Part shown: positions 35,892 to 44,168 of the stretch, piece after piece
How the letters are laid out: every line of letters begins with the position of its first letter
Numbering within the stretch: position 1 is the first letter of the stretch
NCBI GenBank assembly: GCA_022482925.1
Contig: JAKVOG010000006.1
Location: 62,001-126,000, forward strand
Reading direction: 5' to 3'
DNA: 64,000 bases
Source: Selenomonas sp.
GTDB taxonomy: Bacteria > Bacillota > Negativicutes > Selenomonadales > Selenomonadaceae
Made by a program: the position numbers and the translations under genes
The notes under the pieces: model-generated
The model's input: only the letters and a program-made list of their open reading frames with translations
Told to the model about the DNA's origin: nothing
Database searches by the model: none

Positions 35892-35944
35892 TAAGAGTAT
35901 AAGATTCCGCAAGTCTATCGTTGAAGCAATGCAAGGAGAATATC

Positions 35945-37252
35945 ATGGCTATAGATAAGAAGAACTTACTCACCCGGCGCAATTTCCTGAAGGGCGCGGT
36001 CGGGATCAGCCTGCTGGCAGCCGGAGCATACTTCCTGCCAGGGACAAGCTTGTTCCGCCGGGCCCAGAATAGTGCCCGGATGCTGTCAGGCGATCTGCAT
36101 GCACGCTATGTGCGGCAGATCATCACGGGCACGCCGGCGGCTTCGCGCCGCATCATGTGGGAAGCCGATGCTCCGCTTACCGATGCGGCAGTAGAATACC
36201 GTCAGCCGGGCAGCGAGGATATCCGCACAGCCAAGGCAGCCGACGAAACATTCACGGACGATGGCTATACGAGCAATCAATACGGTGCTACAATCAGCGG
36301 TCTGCAGGCCGATACAGACTATGAGTATCGCATCATCAGTACCGATGCGAAAAGTGAGTGGCATAAGCTCCATACCGCACCAGCCGGCTCTGCCGGCTAT
36401 AAGCTGCTGATTTTCCCGGACTCCCAGTCCAGTGATTACAGCGACTGGGCAAAAATGTCCCAGGATGCCTGGAAGCGGAATCCGGATGCCCGTTTTTTCG
36501 TGAATATGGGCGACCTGGTCGACAATGGCGAGGACCATACGCAGTGGCAGGCCTGGTTCGATGCGGTCGGCACGATGATCGACACCATTCCCGTAGTGCC
36601 TTTGATGGGCAATCATGAGACCTACGACCAGAAATGGAAGGTCCGGCTGCCAGAGGCTTACCTGCACTACTTCGATGTACCGGAGAACCGCAGTGCCCAG
36701 TTTTCCCGCTACTATTATTCCTTCGATTATGGCGATGTGCATTTCATGGTGCTGAACAGCCAGTGGGATGAGACGAACGACTTCAAACAAGGTCTTATGG
36801 ATGAGCAACGTGAATGGCTACAGGAAGATGCCCGCAAGAGCACTGCGAAATGGAAGATCGTGCTCATCCATAAGGATGTCCTGCAATACCGCATTCATAA
36901 CCGGCCGGAACGACAGGAAGGGATCTCCGATGTAGGGGAGGCTTTCATGCCGCTGTTCGACCAGCTCGGTATCGACATCGTCTTTACGGCCCATCTGCAC
37001 ACTTACCGCGACCGTGGCCACCTCTATAACAAACAGCCCAGTGAAACACGCGGGCCGCTCTATATCCTGACGGGTGTTGCCGGCAACGTCCGTTACCCGG
37101 GGCTCTGGATTGATCACGCCTATGACAAGGTCACGGCCCCACAGCCAGAAACCGACAATTACCTGACGATGGATGTCACCCCAGATCAGCTCACCGTTAC
37201 CTGTTACCTGCCTGATGGAACCACGATCGATCAGATACATGTAACGAAATGA
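35945..37252 (+). CDS. Tat-exported purple-acid-phosphatase-like metallophosphoesterase
   Basis: 435 residues from MAIDKKNLLTRRNFLKGAVG behind CAAGGAG. The TRRNFLKG motif plus a hydrophobic stretch is a twin-arginine signal, so the enzyme is exported folded. An N-terminal fibronectin-like domain (ASRRIMWEADAPL to TDYEYRIISTD) precedes the metallophosphoesterase core: FPDSQSSD, NMGDLVDNGED (GD), LMGNHETYD (GNHE), LIHKDVLQ and FTAHLHTYRDRG (GHxH-like, glycine to alanine). It probably takes phosphate from organic esters in the envelope. Monocistronic. Confidence 0.85.
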   Translation: MAIDKKNLLTRRNFLKGAVGISLLAAGAYFLPGTSLFRRAQNSARMLSGDLHARYVRQIITGTPAASRRIMWEADAPLTDAAVEYRQPGSEDIRTAKAADETFTDDGYTSNQYGATISGLQADTDYEYRIISTDAKSEWHKLHTAPAGSAGYKLLIFPDSQSSDYSDWAKMSQDAWKRNPDARFFVNMGDLVDNGEDHTQWQAWFDAVGTMIDTIPVVPLMGNHETYDQKWKVRLPEAYLHYFDVPENRSAQFSRYYYSFDYGDVHFMVLNSQWDETNDFKQGLMDEQREWLQEDARKSTAKWKIVLIHKDVLQYRIHNRPERQEGISDVGEAFMPLFDQLGIDIVFTAHLHTYRDRGHLYNKQPSETRGPLYILTGVAGNVRYPGLWIDHAYDKVTAPQPETDNYLTMDVTPDQLTVTCYLPDGTTIDQIHVTK

Positions 37253-37261
37253 TGGAAACAG

Positions 37262-37337
37262 CAAGAGGCTGTTGCACTTAGAAGATCCTGCTCATATTCA
37301 TGAGTGAAGATCTTACGTGCAGCAGCCTCTTTGTTTT
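37262..37337. terminator. GCTGTTGCA hairpin terminator, copy 2
   Basis: Stem CAAGAGGCTGTTGCAC with GTGCAGCAGCCTCTTTG, an inner AGATC/GATCT pair and the core CTCATATTCATGAG, followed by TTTG-TTTT. Related to the hairpins at 11876 and 52433. Confidence 0.7.
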
Positions 37338-37489
37338 CAGCATTTCCTGCGCCATAAATAAGTTTATTTGCTGTTTATCTTCTATGCATTTCTCTGTTAT
37401 CTAATTATTTTATAATATTCCCATAGAATATCCTATTCCTGTGTTAGAATAGTTACGTATTCATTTATTCAACGAAAGGAGTTCTGCGA

Positions 37490-37912
37490 ATGTCCAATCA
37501 TCTGACCAGCCTGTGTTCCTTGCCAGAGCTGCACCGCCATTTTTTCTCGCGATCATTCCTGATTTTTCTGCTGATTGGCGGAATCAATACGTTTGACTGC
37601 ACGGTACTGGCTTCATTTATGATCTGGGCTGGCATGGACGGCAATCTGGCTTTTAACATCGGTTATATCATCAGTAATATGATTGCCTATTGGCTGAACA
37701 CCACCTTCCTATTCCCTGAGCCATTACAACTGGCACGTTATGGACGCTTTTTCCTGTCCTATATCCCCAACTATCTGATCCAGAATATCATCGTGTTCCT
37801 GGTCTATAATCTGCTGGGGCTGCCCTCTGTGGTCAGTTTCCTGCTGGCAGCAATTATCGGCCTGCCGGTCACGTTCCTGCTGGTCAAGCTGTTTGCATTT
37901 CAGCGCCGCTGA
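37490..37912 (+). CDS. GtrA-family membrane protein, lipid-linked sugar flippase candidate
   Basis: 140 residues with four membrane helices (FLIFLLIGGINTFDCTVLAS, LAFNIGYIISNMIAYWLNTT, a third near 85 and a fourth at 115-135), the GtrA layout. The family is thought to flip undecaprenyl-phosphate-linked sugars across the inner membrane. AAAGGAG precedes the start. First of four genes (GtrA, glycosyltransferase 39-type, GT2, YdjC deacetylase), spaced 34 bp, 24 bp and overlapping, so probably one operon. Confidence 0.85.
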   Translation: MSNHLTSLCSLPELHRHFFSRSFLIFLLIGGINTFDCTVLASFMIWAGMDGNLAFNIGYIISNMIAYWLNTTFLFPEPLQLARYGRFFLSYIPNYLIQNIIVFLVYNLLGLPSVVSFLLAAIIGLPVTFLLVKLFAFQRR

Positions 37913-37946
37913 TAGATTCTACTATTAAAAAGGAGGCTCCTCTGCC

Positions 37947-39386
37947 TTGAAACTGAAACCATCCTGGATACTTTGTATCCTCTGCCTTGTCTCGTTTTTT
38001 GTTGGTACCGGCCTGCTGGCTGTCACTGACCCGGTCGAATCCAATTACGTCCTGACCGCTAAGGAAATGATCGCTTCCGGCGACTATTTCTCACCACGCA
38101 TCTATGGTCACTACTGGTATGACAAACCGATCCTGTTCTACTGGGAGCTCGTTCTGGCCTTCCAGGTCATGGGCATCAATGATTTTGCCGCCCGTTTCTT
38201 CCCGGCACTCTTTGCCTCGATCGGTGTCTTCGTGACCTATTTCTTCGGCCGCCGCCTCTACAATCAGAAGATTGGCTTCATCGCCGCCCTGATTCTTGGC
38301 ACGTCGCTTGAATACTGGTATCTGGGCCACGCAATTATCACGGACATGACACTGTTCCTGACCGTAGCCGGCACGCTCATCTGCTACTATTTCGGCTATA
38401 CGGAGCAGCGCTCCCGTTTCTACTATGCGGCCTTCGCCATTGCCGCTCTTGGCGTCCTGACCAAGGGCCCAATCGGGTTCCTGCTGCCAGGCCTCATCAT
38501 CCTGCTTTTCCTGATCTGGCAGCGCGACCTCAAGGCATTACTGAACTGGCATATGCTCGGTGGCTTCCTGCTGATGATGGTAGTCTGCTCTGCCTGGTAC
38601 CTGCCGATGTACCTGATGCACGGACAGGATTTCATCGACACCTTCTTCGGCGTACATAATGGTCTGCGGGCAACCGTATCGGAACATCCGCGAGATGATG
38701 TCTGGTTCTACTATCTGCTGATTTTCCTGGCGGGCTTCTTCCCCTGGTCTTTTGCGGGCCTGCCGGCCTTTATCCGCAACGTATATAAACGGAACTTCCA
38801 TCTGACCACGGATCCCAGGGAACGCTTCCTGATCATCTGGGCACTGACGGTCTTCGTCTGCTTCCAAAGCTTTGCGACCAAGTACGTGACCTACACGTTC
38901 CCGTACATGATGCCGCTGGCAATCCTCATGGCCGGATATTTCGTAAAGCGTCCCCGTCTGACCAAATGGCTGGCCATCGGCGGTGCCGCCTTGTATACGA
39001 TCCTGCTGTTCACGCTTGCCGCGCCTCTCTGTCAGGACCGGTCCGGCAAGGCTGCTGCAACGCAGTTGGCGCCTTACATGCAGGATAGTACAGAGGTATT
39101 CACGTTCCAGATGCCATATTCAACCTCGCTGGTATATTACTCTGGGCATGAAGTCAAACGCCTGGAATCCCAGGCCGGCATTGATGCCGCCCGCCCGCAT
39201 AAGATGGCCTGGACAGCCACCAATGTCATGCCGTTCCAGGCGATAGAGGACCTGCCGACCGATCAGCCGATCGTCGTCGTCACTACGGATAAAGGACTTG
39301 ATGCCCTGCAGGAAGCAATTCCTGGTAGTTGGGAATCTATCGGTTCCTGCGGTGATATGTATTTCTATCGCCGGGCCGCCAAATAA
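37947..39386 (+). CDS. ArnT/PMT-like glycosyltransferase
   Basis: 479-residue polytopic membrane protein of the GT-C class. The first outer loop has DPVESNYVLTAKEMIASGDY (conserved acidic catalytic residues) and YWYDKPILFYWE, as in ArnT. Then come about 11 more helices and a C-terminal outer domain. ArnT-type enzymes move a sugar from undecaprenyl phosphate to lipid A. TTG start behind GGAGGCTCC. With its neighbours it matches the parts list of the lipid A aminosugar pathway (FlmK type). The specific sugar is not readable. Confidence 0.85.
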   Translation: MKLKPSWILCILCLVSFFVGTGLLAVTDPVESNYVLTAKEMIASGDYFSPRIYGHYWYDKPILFYWELVLAFQVMGINDFAARFFPALFASIGVFVTYFFGRRLYNQKIGFIAALILGTSLEYWYLGHAIITDMTLFLTVAGTLICYYFGYTEQRSRFYYAAFAIAALGVLTKGPIGFLLPGLIILLFLIWQRDLKALLNWHMLGGFLLMMVVCSAWYLPMYLMHGQDFIDTFFGVHNGLRATVSEHPRDDVWFYYLLIFLAGFFPWSFAGLPAFIRNVYKRNFHLTTDPRERFLIIWALTVFVCFQSFATKYVTYTFPYMMPLAILMAGYFVKRPRLTKWLAIGGAALYTILLFTLAAPLCQDRSGKAAATQLAPYMQDSTEVFTFQMPYSTSLVYYSGHEVKRLESQAGIDAARPHKMAWTATNVMPFQAIEDLPTDQPIVVVTTDKGLDALQEAIPGSWESIGSCGDMYFYRRAAK

Positions 39387-39410
39387 TCTAGCGAAAGGAG
39401 TTCCCACATC

Positions 39411-40394
39411 ATGAAATTCATTTCGATTGTCGTGCCTGTCTATAATGAAGCGGACAATCTGCTGCATTTTTCTTCAGCGATTCATCAGGCCATGGCTCCG
39501 TTGCCTTACCAGTATCAGCTGCTGTTCATCAATGATGGCTCAACAGATAACAGTCTGAGTCTCCTGCAGCAATTACAGGCAAAGGATGAGCATATCCATT
39601 ATATTTCGCTGTCCCGCAACTTCGGCCATCAGGCCGCACTGACCTGCGGGCTGGATCAGGCCGATGGCGATGCCATCATCACCATGGATGGCGATATGCA
39701 GCATCCACCAGCGCTGCTGCCACGACTGTTGCATGAGTGGGAACATGGTGCCGATATCGTACAGACAATCCGTGAGTCCACCGAAGGTGTGTCTGTCTTC
39801 AAGCAGCTGACCTCACGCTTCTACTATCGTCTGCTCAATGTCCTGTCAGATGTACCCATCCAGCCAGGCGGCTCAGATTTCCGCCTGATGGACCGCCGCG
39901 CAGTCGAGGCCCTCAAACATTATCGGGAGCAGGCCCGGTTCATCCGTGGCATTGTCGGTTCGCTTGGCTTCCGGCAGGTAAAGATAAACTTCACAGCACC
40001 ACCTCGTTTCGCCGGTACATCAAAGTTCTCCCTGCATAAGATGATTACCTTTGCTCTGAATGGTATCCTGGCCAATTCAATCATCCCGCTCAGGCTTTCC
40101 TTCTATGGCGGCTGCCTGAGTGCCTGCATCAGTCTGTTGCTGCTGGCTCATGTTTTTGTAGCCTATTGGCTGGATGACGCTGTCCCCGGCTGGGCCACAA
40201 TCATGGTCTGCCTGTCTTTCTTCGGCGGTATCCAGCTCATGATGCTGGGCATCGTCGGTGAGTATATTGGCCGTATCTTTGCCGAGGTCAAGGGCCGCCC
40301 GCTCTATCTCATCGGCCAGGACAGCCGTATACAACACGCAAATACAAACCAGGGAGGAATCATGCATGAAGCAGATCATCCTGAATGCCGATGA
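39411..40394 (+). CDS. GT2 undecaprenyl-phosphate glycosyltransferase (ArnC/GtrB/FlmF type)
   Basis: 327 residues. The GT-A domain has SIVVPVYNEADNLLHF, FINDGSTDNS, YISLSRNFGHQAALTCGLD and ITMDGDMQHPP (DxD-type), with SDFRLMDRRAVEAL. Two membrane helices (SACISLLLLAHVFVAYWL, TIMVCLSFFGGIQLMMLGIV) and GEYIGRIFAEVKGRP complete the DPM1/GtrB family. It loads a sugar on undecaprenyl phosphate. Start behind CGAAAGGAG. Its end overlaps the deacetylase gene by 29 bp. Confidence 0.9.
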   Translation: MKFISIVVPVYNEADNLLHFSSAIHQAMAPLPYQYQLLFINDGSTDNSLSLLQQLQAKDEHIHYISLSRNFGHQAALTCGLDQADGDAIITMDGDMQHPPALLPRLLHEWEHGADIVQTIRESTEGVSVFKQLTSRFYYRLLNVLSDVPIQPGGSDFRLMDRRAVEALKHYREQARFIRGIVGSLGFRQVKINFTAPPRFAGTSKFSLHKMITFALNGILANSIIPLRLSFYGGCLSACISLLLLAHVFVAYWLDDAVPGWATIMVCLSFFGGIQLMMLGIVGEYIGRIFAEVKGRPLYLIGQDSRIQHANTNQGGIMHEADHPECR

Positions 40395-41214
40395 TTTTGG
40401 CCGGCATAAATGCATCAACGATGCTGTCGTAAACGGCGTAACACAGGGGTGTCTGCGTTCAGCCAGCCTGATGGCAGTAGGCCCTGCCTTTGATGAGGCC
40501 GTCCGTATCTGCAAGCAGTATCCAGAACTTGGCACCGGACTGCATCTTACACTGATTGATGGCCACCCGATCCTGCCGGCAGATGAGATCCCGTCACTGG
40601 TAACGAATACCGGCTGTTTCTATGCCGATCACAACTGCCTTTCTCAAGCAGTTCCTGGCTGGCCGTATCCGGCTGGACGAGGTACGCCGTGAGCTTAGCA
40701 GCCCAGCTGCAAAAGCTGCAGGCCGCGGGACTGCAGCCGGACCATATCGACAGCCACCAGCACATGCATGTGCTGCCAGGGCATCATCGATATCGCACTT
40801 GATCTGGCTAAGAGCGCCGGGATTCCGGCGCTGCGCATCCCGACCGCGCCGCTGTCTGCTCCGGATGGTCTCCTGAGCGATGGCATCGGAGCTTTCATCG
40901 GACGTGCCGGTCTGCATACGCTGGCCGCGATGGCCCGCTGGAAAGCCAACCGTGCGGGTCTCTACGCACCAGAGCATTTCACCGGTATCGTAGCTGGGAA
41001 TGCAGTCGATCAGGCCTATCTGGAATCCATCCTGAAGCACCTGCCCGAAGGCACGACCGAAGTCATGCTGCACCCTGGCACCAACAACCTGCTGCTGCAG
41101 GCCGAATGCAACTGGGACCATGATTTCATCAAAGAGCTCGAAGCCATCACCGCCCCGGAAATCCGCGACCTGATGGTCCGGAACCATATCGAATGCACGA
41201 ACTTCCAACGATAA
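40366..41214 (+). CDS. YdjC/ChbG-family carbohydrate deacetylase, NaxD-like (frame broken)
   Basis: About 283 residues when three frames are joined. The N-terminus MKQIILNADDFGRHKCINDA has the metal/catalytic aspartates, then GLHLTLIDGHPILPA. In another frame come FLKQFLAGRIRLDEVRRELS, then DHIDSHQHMHVLPG (metal histidines), then IDIALDLAKSAGIPALRIP and EVMLHPGTNN. Breaks lie near 40635, 40700 and 40780. The family removes acetyl from aminosugars. NaxD of Francisella belongs to it and deacetylates undecaprenyl-phosphate galactosamine, working with a GT2 and an ArnT-like protein, as here. Confidence 0.83.
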
Positions 41215-41253
41215 AAAAGTCAGGCTGTACCATTCAAACAGCCTGACTTTTTT
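41213..41253. terminator. bidirectional intrinsic terminator
   Basis: AAAAAAGTCAGGCTGT stem with complement and T6, directly after the deacetylase stop. Confidence 0.88.
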
Positions 41254-41345
41254 GTTGCTCCATTTGAACTATCCGGAATTCCCGGATAGCTGCCTCTCAT
41301 ACCTATATCGTAACCATCCCCAGGCATGGCAACAACCGGAACCTC

Positions 41346-42641
41346 TCAGGCCAGAAAATCAGTCCGGCCAGCCAGATAGACCGGCATATTTGTGAACTTG
41401 CCATCCTTGCGATAATTACGCTCAGAATAGCGGAAGGCCAGTTGAGGATCAAATTTATCAATATACCAACGAAAACTGGCAGCCTTCTTTGTCTTGCCAG
41501 TCTTGGCCTCCAGCGGAATGATTTCCATCTGGTGCTGGAGCAGAAAGTCGATTTCATGCGTAACATCCGGCGCATAGTAATACGGTGGCACAGCCAGCTC
41601 CCCGATGAACTGCTGCAACAGAGCATTTTCCGTCAACGCCCCCCGAAACGGAAATGCCTTATCCATCACGATGGCCGCATTCTCGATACCAGCCATCGCT
41701 TTCAAAAGACCTGTATCGAAAAGGAACAGCTTGAAATTGCTCATCATCGCATAGGCCGACAGCGGATACCCTGGACGGCTGACGTTATAAATACGATGCA
41801 GGATACCGGCAGACACGAGCCACTCGATTGCTTCCTCGAATTCCCTGGCCCTGGCTCCAGCCTTGACCATGCGATAAGAGAATTTCTCGTTCTCCTTCGT
41901 CAGCTGCGGCACGATGCTGCGATAGACCAGCAGAATGCGTCCTGCATTGATCTGCTTGTTATGCTTGGTTATATCATTCTCATAAACAGACAACAGTTCC
42001 TTCTGGATAGCCTCCACCCTGCCAGCATCACGATGCTCAGCCCAGGATGAAACACACTCCGGCATGCCGCCTACAATCAAATAGGTGCGCCACGCCTCCA
42101 GCAGACGCTCATGGAAGGCCGTCGGGATTTCCTCATGCGGGTGCAGACTCTCATACAGCGTCGTCAGCGTCGGCTCCGCAGCCTGCAGGAACTCATGGAA
42201 AGTCAATGGATAGACGTTCAGCAGATTGACCTGACCGACCGGATAGGATTTCGGCTCAGCCAGATAGGTACCGAGTAGACTTCCCGCCGCTACCACATGG
42301 TATTCGTTCGCCTGTTCATGGAAATACTTCAAGGAATTCAGCGCCGCTGGGCACTCCTGCACCTCATCGAGGATAATAAGTGTCTTTCCCGGCTTGATTT
42401 TGAGGCCATTGATTAGGCCCAGTTGCTCCAGCAAACGCCCCGGAGCCTTAGTCCGCTCGAATAAATCCCCCAAAGACTCATCTTCATCAAAGTTGCAGTA
42501 GACCATATCCTGATATTCCTGACGGGCAAAATCCTTCATCAGCCAGGTCTTCCCGACCTGACGGGCTCCCTTGAGAATCAAAGGCTTCCTATCGGGGGCT
42601 TCCTTCCACGCTTTCATGGCTTTCATCACACTTCTAAGCAT
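41346..42641 (-). CDS. AAA+ ATPase with DUF4143 domain
   Basis: 431 residues, intact. Walker A is LKGARQVGKTWLMKDFA, Walker B TLIILDEVQECPAAL, sensor 1 VVAAGSLLGTYLAE. The middle has YPLTFHEFLQAAEPTLTTLY and LIVGGMPECVSSWAEHRDA; a winged-helix segment follows (EFEEAIEWLVSAGILHRIYN); the end has the PD-(D/E)XK-like DVTHEIDFLLQHQMEIIPLEAKTG. A second member of the same broad family as 28191-29403 but only distantly related. Function not established. Short direct repeats (ATTTTACAC) lie in front. Confidence 0.85.
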   Translation of the reverse strand: MLRSVMKAMKAWKEAPDRKPLILKGARQVGKTWLMKDFARQEYQDMVYCNFDEDESLGDLFERTKAPGRLLEQLGLINGLKIKPGKTLIILDEVQECPAALNSLKYFHEQANEYHVVAAGSLLGTYLAEPKSYPVGQVNLLNVYPLTFHEFLQAAEPTLTTLYESLHPHEEIPTAFHERLLEAWRTYLIVGGMPECVSSWAEHRDAGRVEAIQKELLSVYENDITKHNKQINAGRILLVYRSIVPQLTKENEKFSYRMVKAGARAREFEEAIEWLVSAGILHRIYNVSRPGYPLSAYAMMSNFKLFLFDTGLLKAMAGIENAAIVMDKAFPFRGALTENALLQQFIGELAVPPYYYAPDVTHEIDFLLQHQMEIIPLEAKTGKTKKAASFRWYIDKFDPQLAFRYSERNYRKDGKFTNMPVYLAGRTDFLA

Positions 42642-42653
42642 ATTTTCACCACC

Positions 42654-42694
42654 ATTTTACACATTTTATTAACTTTTTTACCTATATTTTACAC
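42654..42694 (-). repeat. direct repeats before the DUF4143 ATPase
   Basis: ATTTTACAC at 42654-42662 and 42686-42694, exactly 32 bp apart (about three helical turns), upstream of the start codon; likely an operator or promoter element. The rest of 42695-42913 shows nothing I can assign. Confidence 0.45.
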
Positions 42695-42913
42695 TTTTTA
42701 TCAAATAATTTGAAGATGTTTTTCACATTATCCTGGATATTACCATAGATTAGCCAATCTCTTACCACGATCTTCTCCAGTCGCCCCAACTGATCTTCAG
42801 TCCTAACTGACCCCCTCTTTCAAGAAAAAAATGGTCACTTCTACCATTTCATGGCCGCACAAAAAAGAGAACCAAAGAGCAGATGCTCCTTGATTCTCCT
42901 ATGTTTCTTATAT

Positions 42914-42990
42914 TGGTGCTCGCTGAGGGATTCGAACCCCCGACCCCCTCCATGTGACGGAGATGCTCTAGCCAACTGAGCTAAGCGAGC
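42914..42990 (-). tRNA. tRNA-Val (anticodon CAC)
   Basis: 77 nt with encoded CCA. Acceptor GCTCGCT/AGCGAGC, D arm GCTCAGTTGGCTAGAGC, anticodon stem TCTCC/GGAGG with loop GTCACAT (anticodon CAC), T arm GGGGGTTCGAATCCCTC. Position 32 is G, which is uncommon. Confidence 0.88.
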
Positions 42991-43045
42991 GGATAAGCAG
43001 ATAAAACAAAAGGTTCCGCCGTTAGACGAAACCTGAATCAACAAA

Positions 43046-43122
43046 TGGTGGGGTTAACAGAATTCGAATCTGTGACCTCCTCGATGTCAACGAGACACTC
43101 TAACCAACTGAGCTATAACCCC
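43046..43122 (-). tRNA. tRNA-Val (anticodon GAC)
   Basis: 77 nt with encoded CCA. Acceptor GGGGTTA/TAACCCC, D arm GCTCAGTTGGTTAGAGT, anticodon loop TTGACAT (anticodon GAC), T loop TTCGAAT. It precedes the CAC tRNA by 55 bp on the same strand, probably in one transcript. Confidence 0.9.
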
Positions 43123-43246
43123 ATGTCATACCTTTAACGACAGGATTAATTATAGCATAGGTGTCCATATTCTGGCAATAGGTCTCTTTTATTTTTTTGT
43201 TCTTTCTTCTCCCATCGTATAATCGGCCAATGTTTGCCTGAACCCT

Positions 43247-43271
43247 CTTATCCGTATATAATAGAAACCAT
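43247..43271 (+). promoter_or_regulatory. promoter of the PHP gene
   Basis: TTATCCGTATATAATAGAAA with TATAAT, nearly identical to the mqnA promoter block at 54-78. Confidence 0.6.
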
Positions 43272-43316
43272 ACGCGTTTCGCGCATCCGGTTCCATAGCA
43301 GTACGGAGGAATAACC

Positions 43317-44036
43317 ATGAAAGATCTACTTGATGTCCATATGCATACGATTGCCAGCGTACATGCCTACAGTACGCTGCGTGAGATGATTACAGCCGGT
43401 AAGGAAAAGGGCTTGTCCCTGGTCGGCATTTCCGATCACGGGCCGAAAATGCCGGGCGCCTTTCACGAATTCTATTTCTGCAACTTCAAGGTAATCCGGC
43501 CGGAAGCATATGGCATTGATGTAGTCATGGGCGCTGAACTCAACATCCTTGATTTCAGTGGCAGCACAGATCTGCGTGAGGATCTGCTGGCACGCCTCGA
43601 TTATGCGATTGCCAGCCTCCATGATCCCTGCATCCGCCCGGGCACGCGTGAGCAGAATACCGCTGCCTTGATCGGCGCGATGCGCAACCCGCATGTAAAG
43701 ATCATCGGGCACCCGGACAATCCGGCCTATCCGGTCGATTTCGACCAGCTGGCCCAGGCTGCCAACGAGCATCATGTCCTGCTCGAGGTAAACAACAGTT
43801 CCTACCAGCCCAATGGCAGCCGCCGCGGCTCCCGCGAATTATCGCAGGACCTGCTGACCGCCTGCAAACGTCATGGCACGATGATCATCATGGGCAGCGA
43901 TGCTCATATCGATCTGGATGTAGGCAATCACACCTGCTCGGAAGAAATGCTCGAACAGGCCGGTTTCCCTGAAGAACTGGTGATCAACAGCGATCCTGAG
44001 CACTTCAAGCAATGGATTCACTACAAGATCAACTGA
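43317..44036 (+). CDS. PHP-domain phosphatase (YcdX-like)
   Basis: 239 residues of the YcdX/PHP type. Metal ligands are visible: LDVHMHTIAS (HxH), GISDHGP, GAELNIL, SLHDPC, IIGHPDNP and MGSDAHID. A trinuclear metal site is expected. Homologues act as phosphatases of small metabolites, and some are linked to swarming. Start behind ACGGAGGAA. Single gene with its own promoter and terminator. Confidence 0.88.
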   Translation: MKDLLDVHMHTIASVHAYSTLREMITAGKEKGLSLVGISDHGPKMPGAFHEFYFCNFKVIRPEAYGIDVVMGAELNILDFSGSTDLREDLLARLDYAIASLHDPCIRPGTREQNTAALIGAMRNPHVKIIGHPDNPAYPVDFDQLAQAANEHHVLLEVNNSSYQPNGSRRGSRELSQDLLTACKRHGTMIIMGSDAHIDLDVGNHTCSEEMLEQAGFPEELVINSDPEHFKQWIHYKIN

Positions 44037-44042
44037 TATAAG

Positions 44043-44078
44043 GCGGGATGCCCATATTCGGACATCCCGCTTTTTTTG
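44043..44078. terminator. intrinsic terminator
   Basis: GCGGGATG(C)CC stem with complement and T7, after the PHP gene. Confidence 0.85.
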
Positions 44079-44095
44079 TCTGGATGATCTGGCAA

Positions 44096-44124
44096 TTGAC
44101 GAAACCTCCTGCATTTTCTATAAT
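44096..44124 (+). promoter_or_regulatory. promoter of the amino-acid permease gene
   Basis: TTGACG (44096-44101), 17 bp, TATAAT (44119-44124): near-consensus. Confidence 0.75.
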
Positions 44125-44168
44125 TGAATCATTATATTAACTATCACAAAGAAAGAATGGGAGTTACC

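Noticed and set aside
42914..42990. tRNA-Asp read from the GTCAC string
   Set aside because: Counting the stem and a 7-base loop puts CAC, not GTC, at positions 34-36, so tRNA-Val is the better call.
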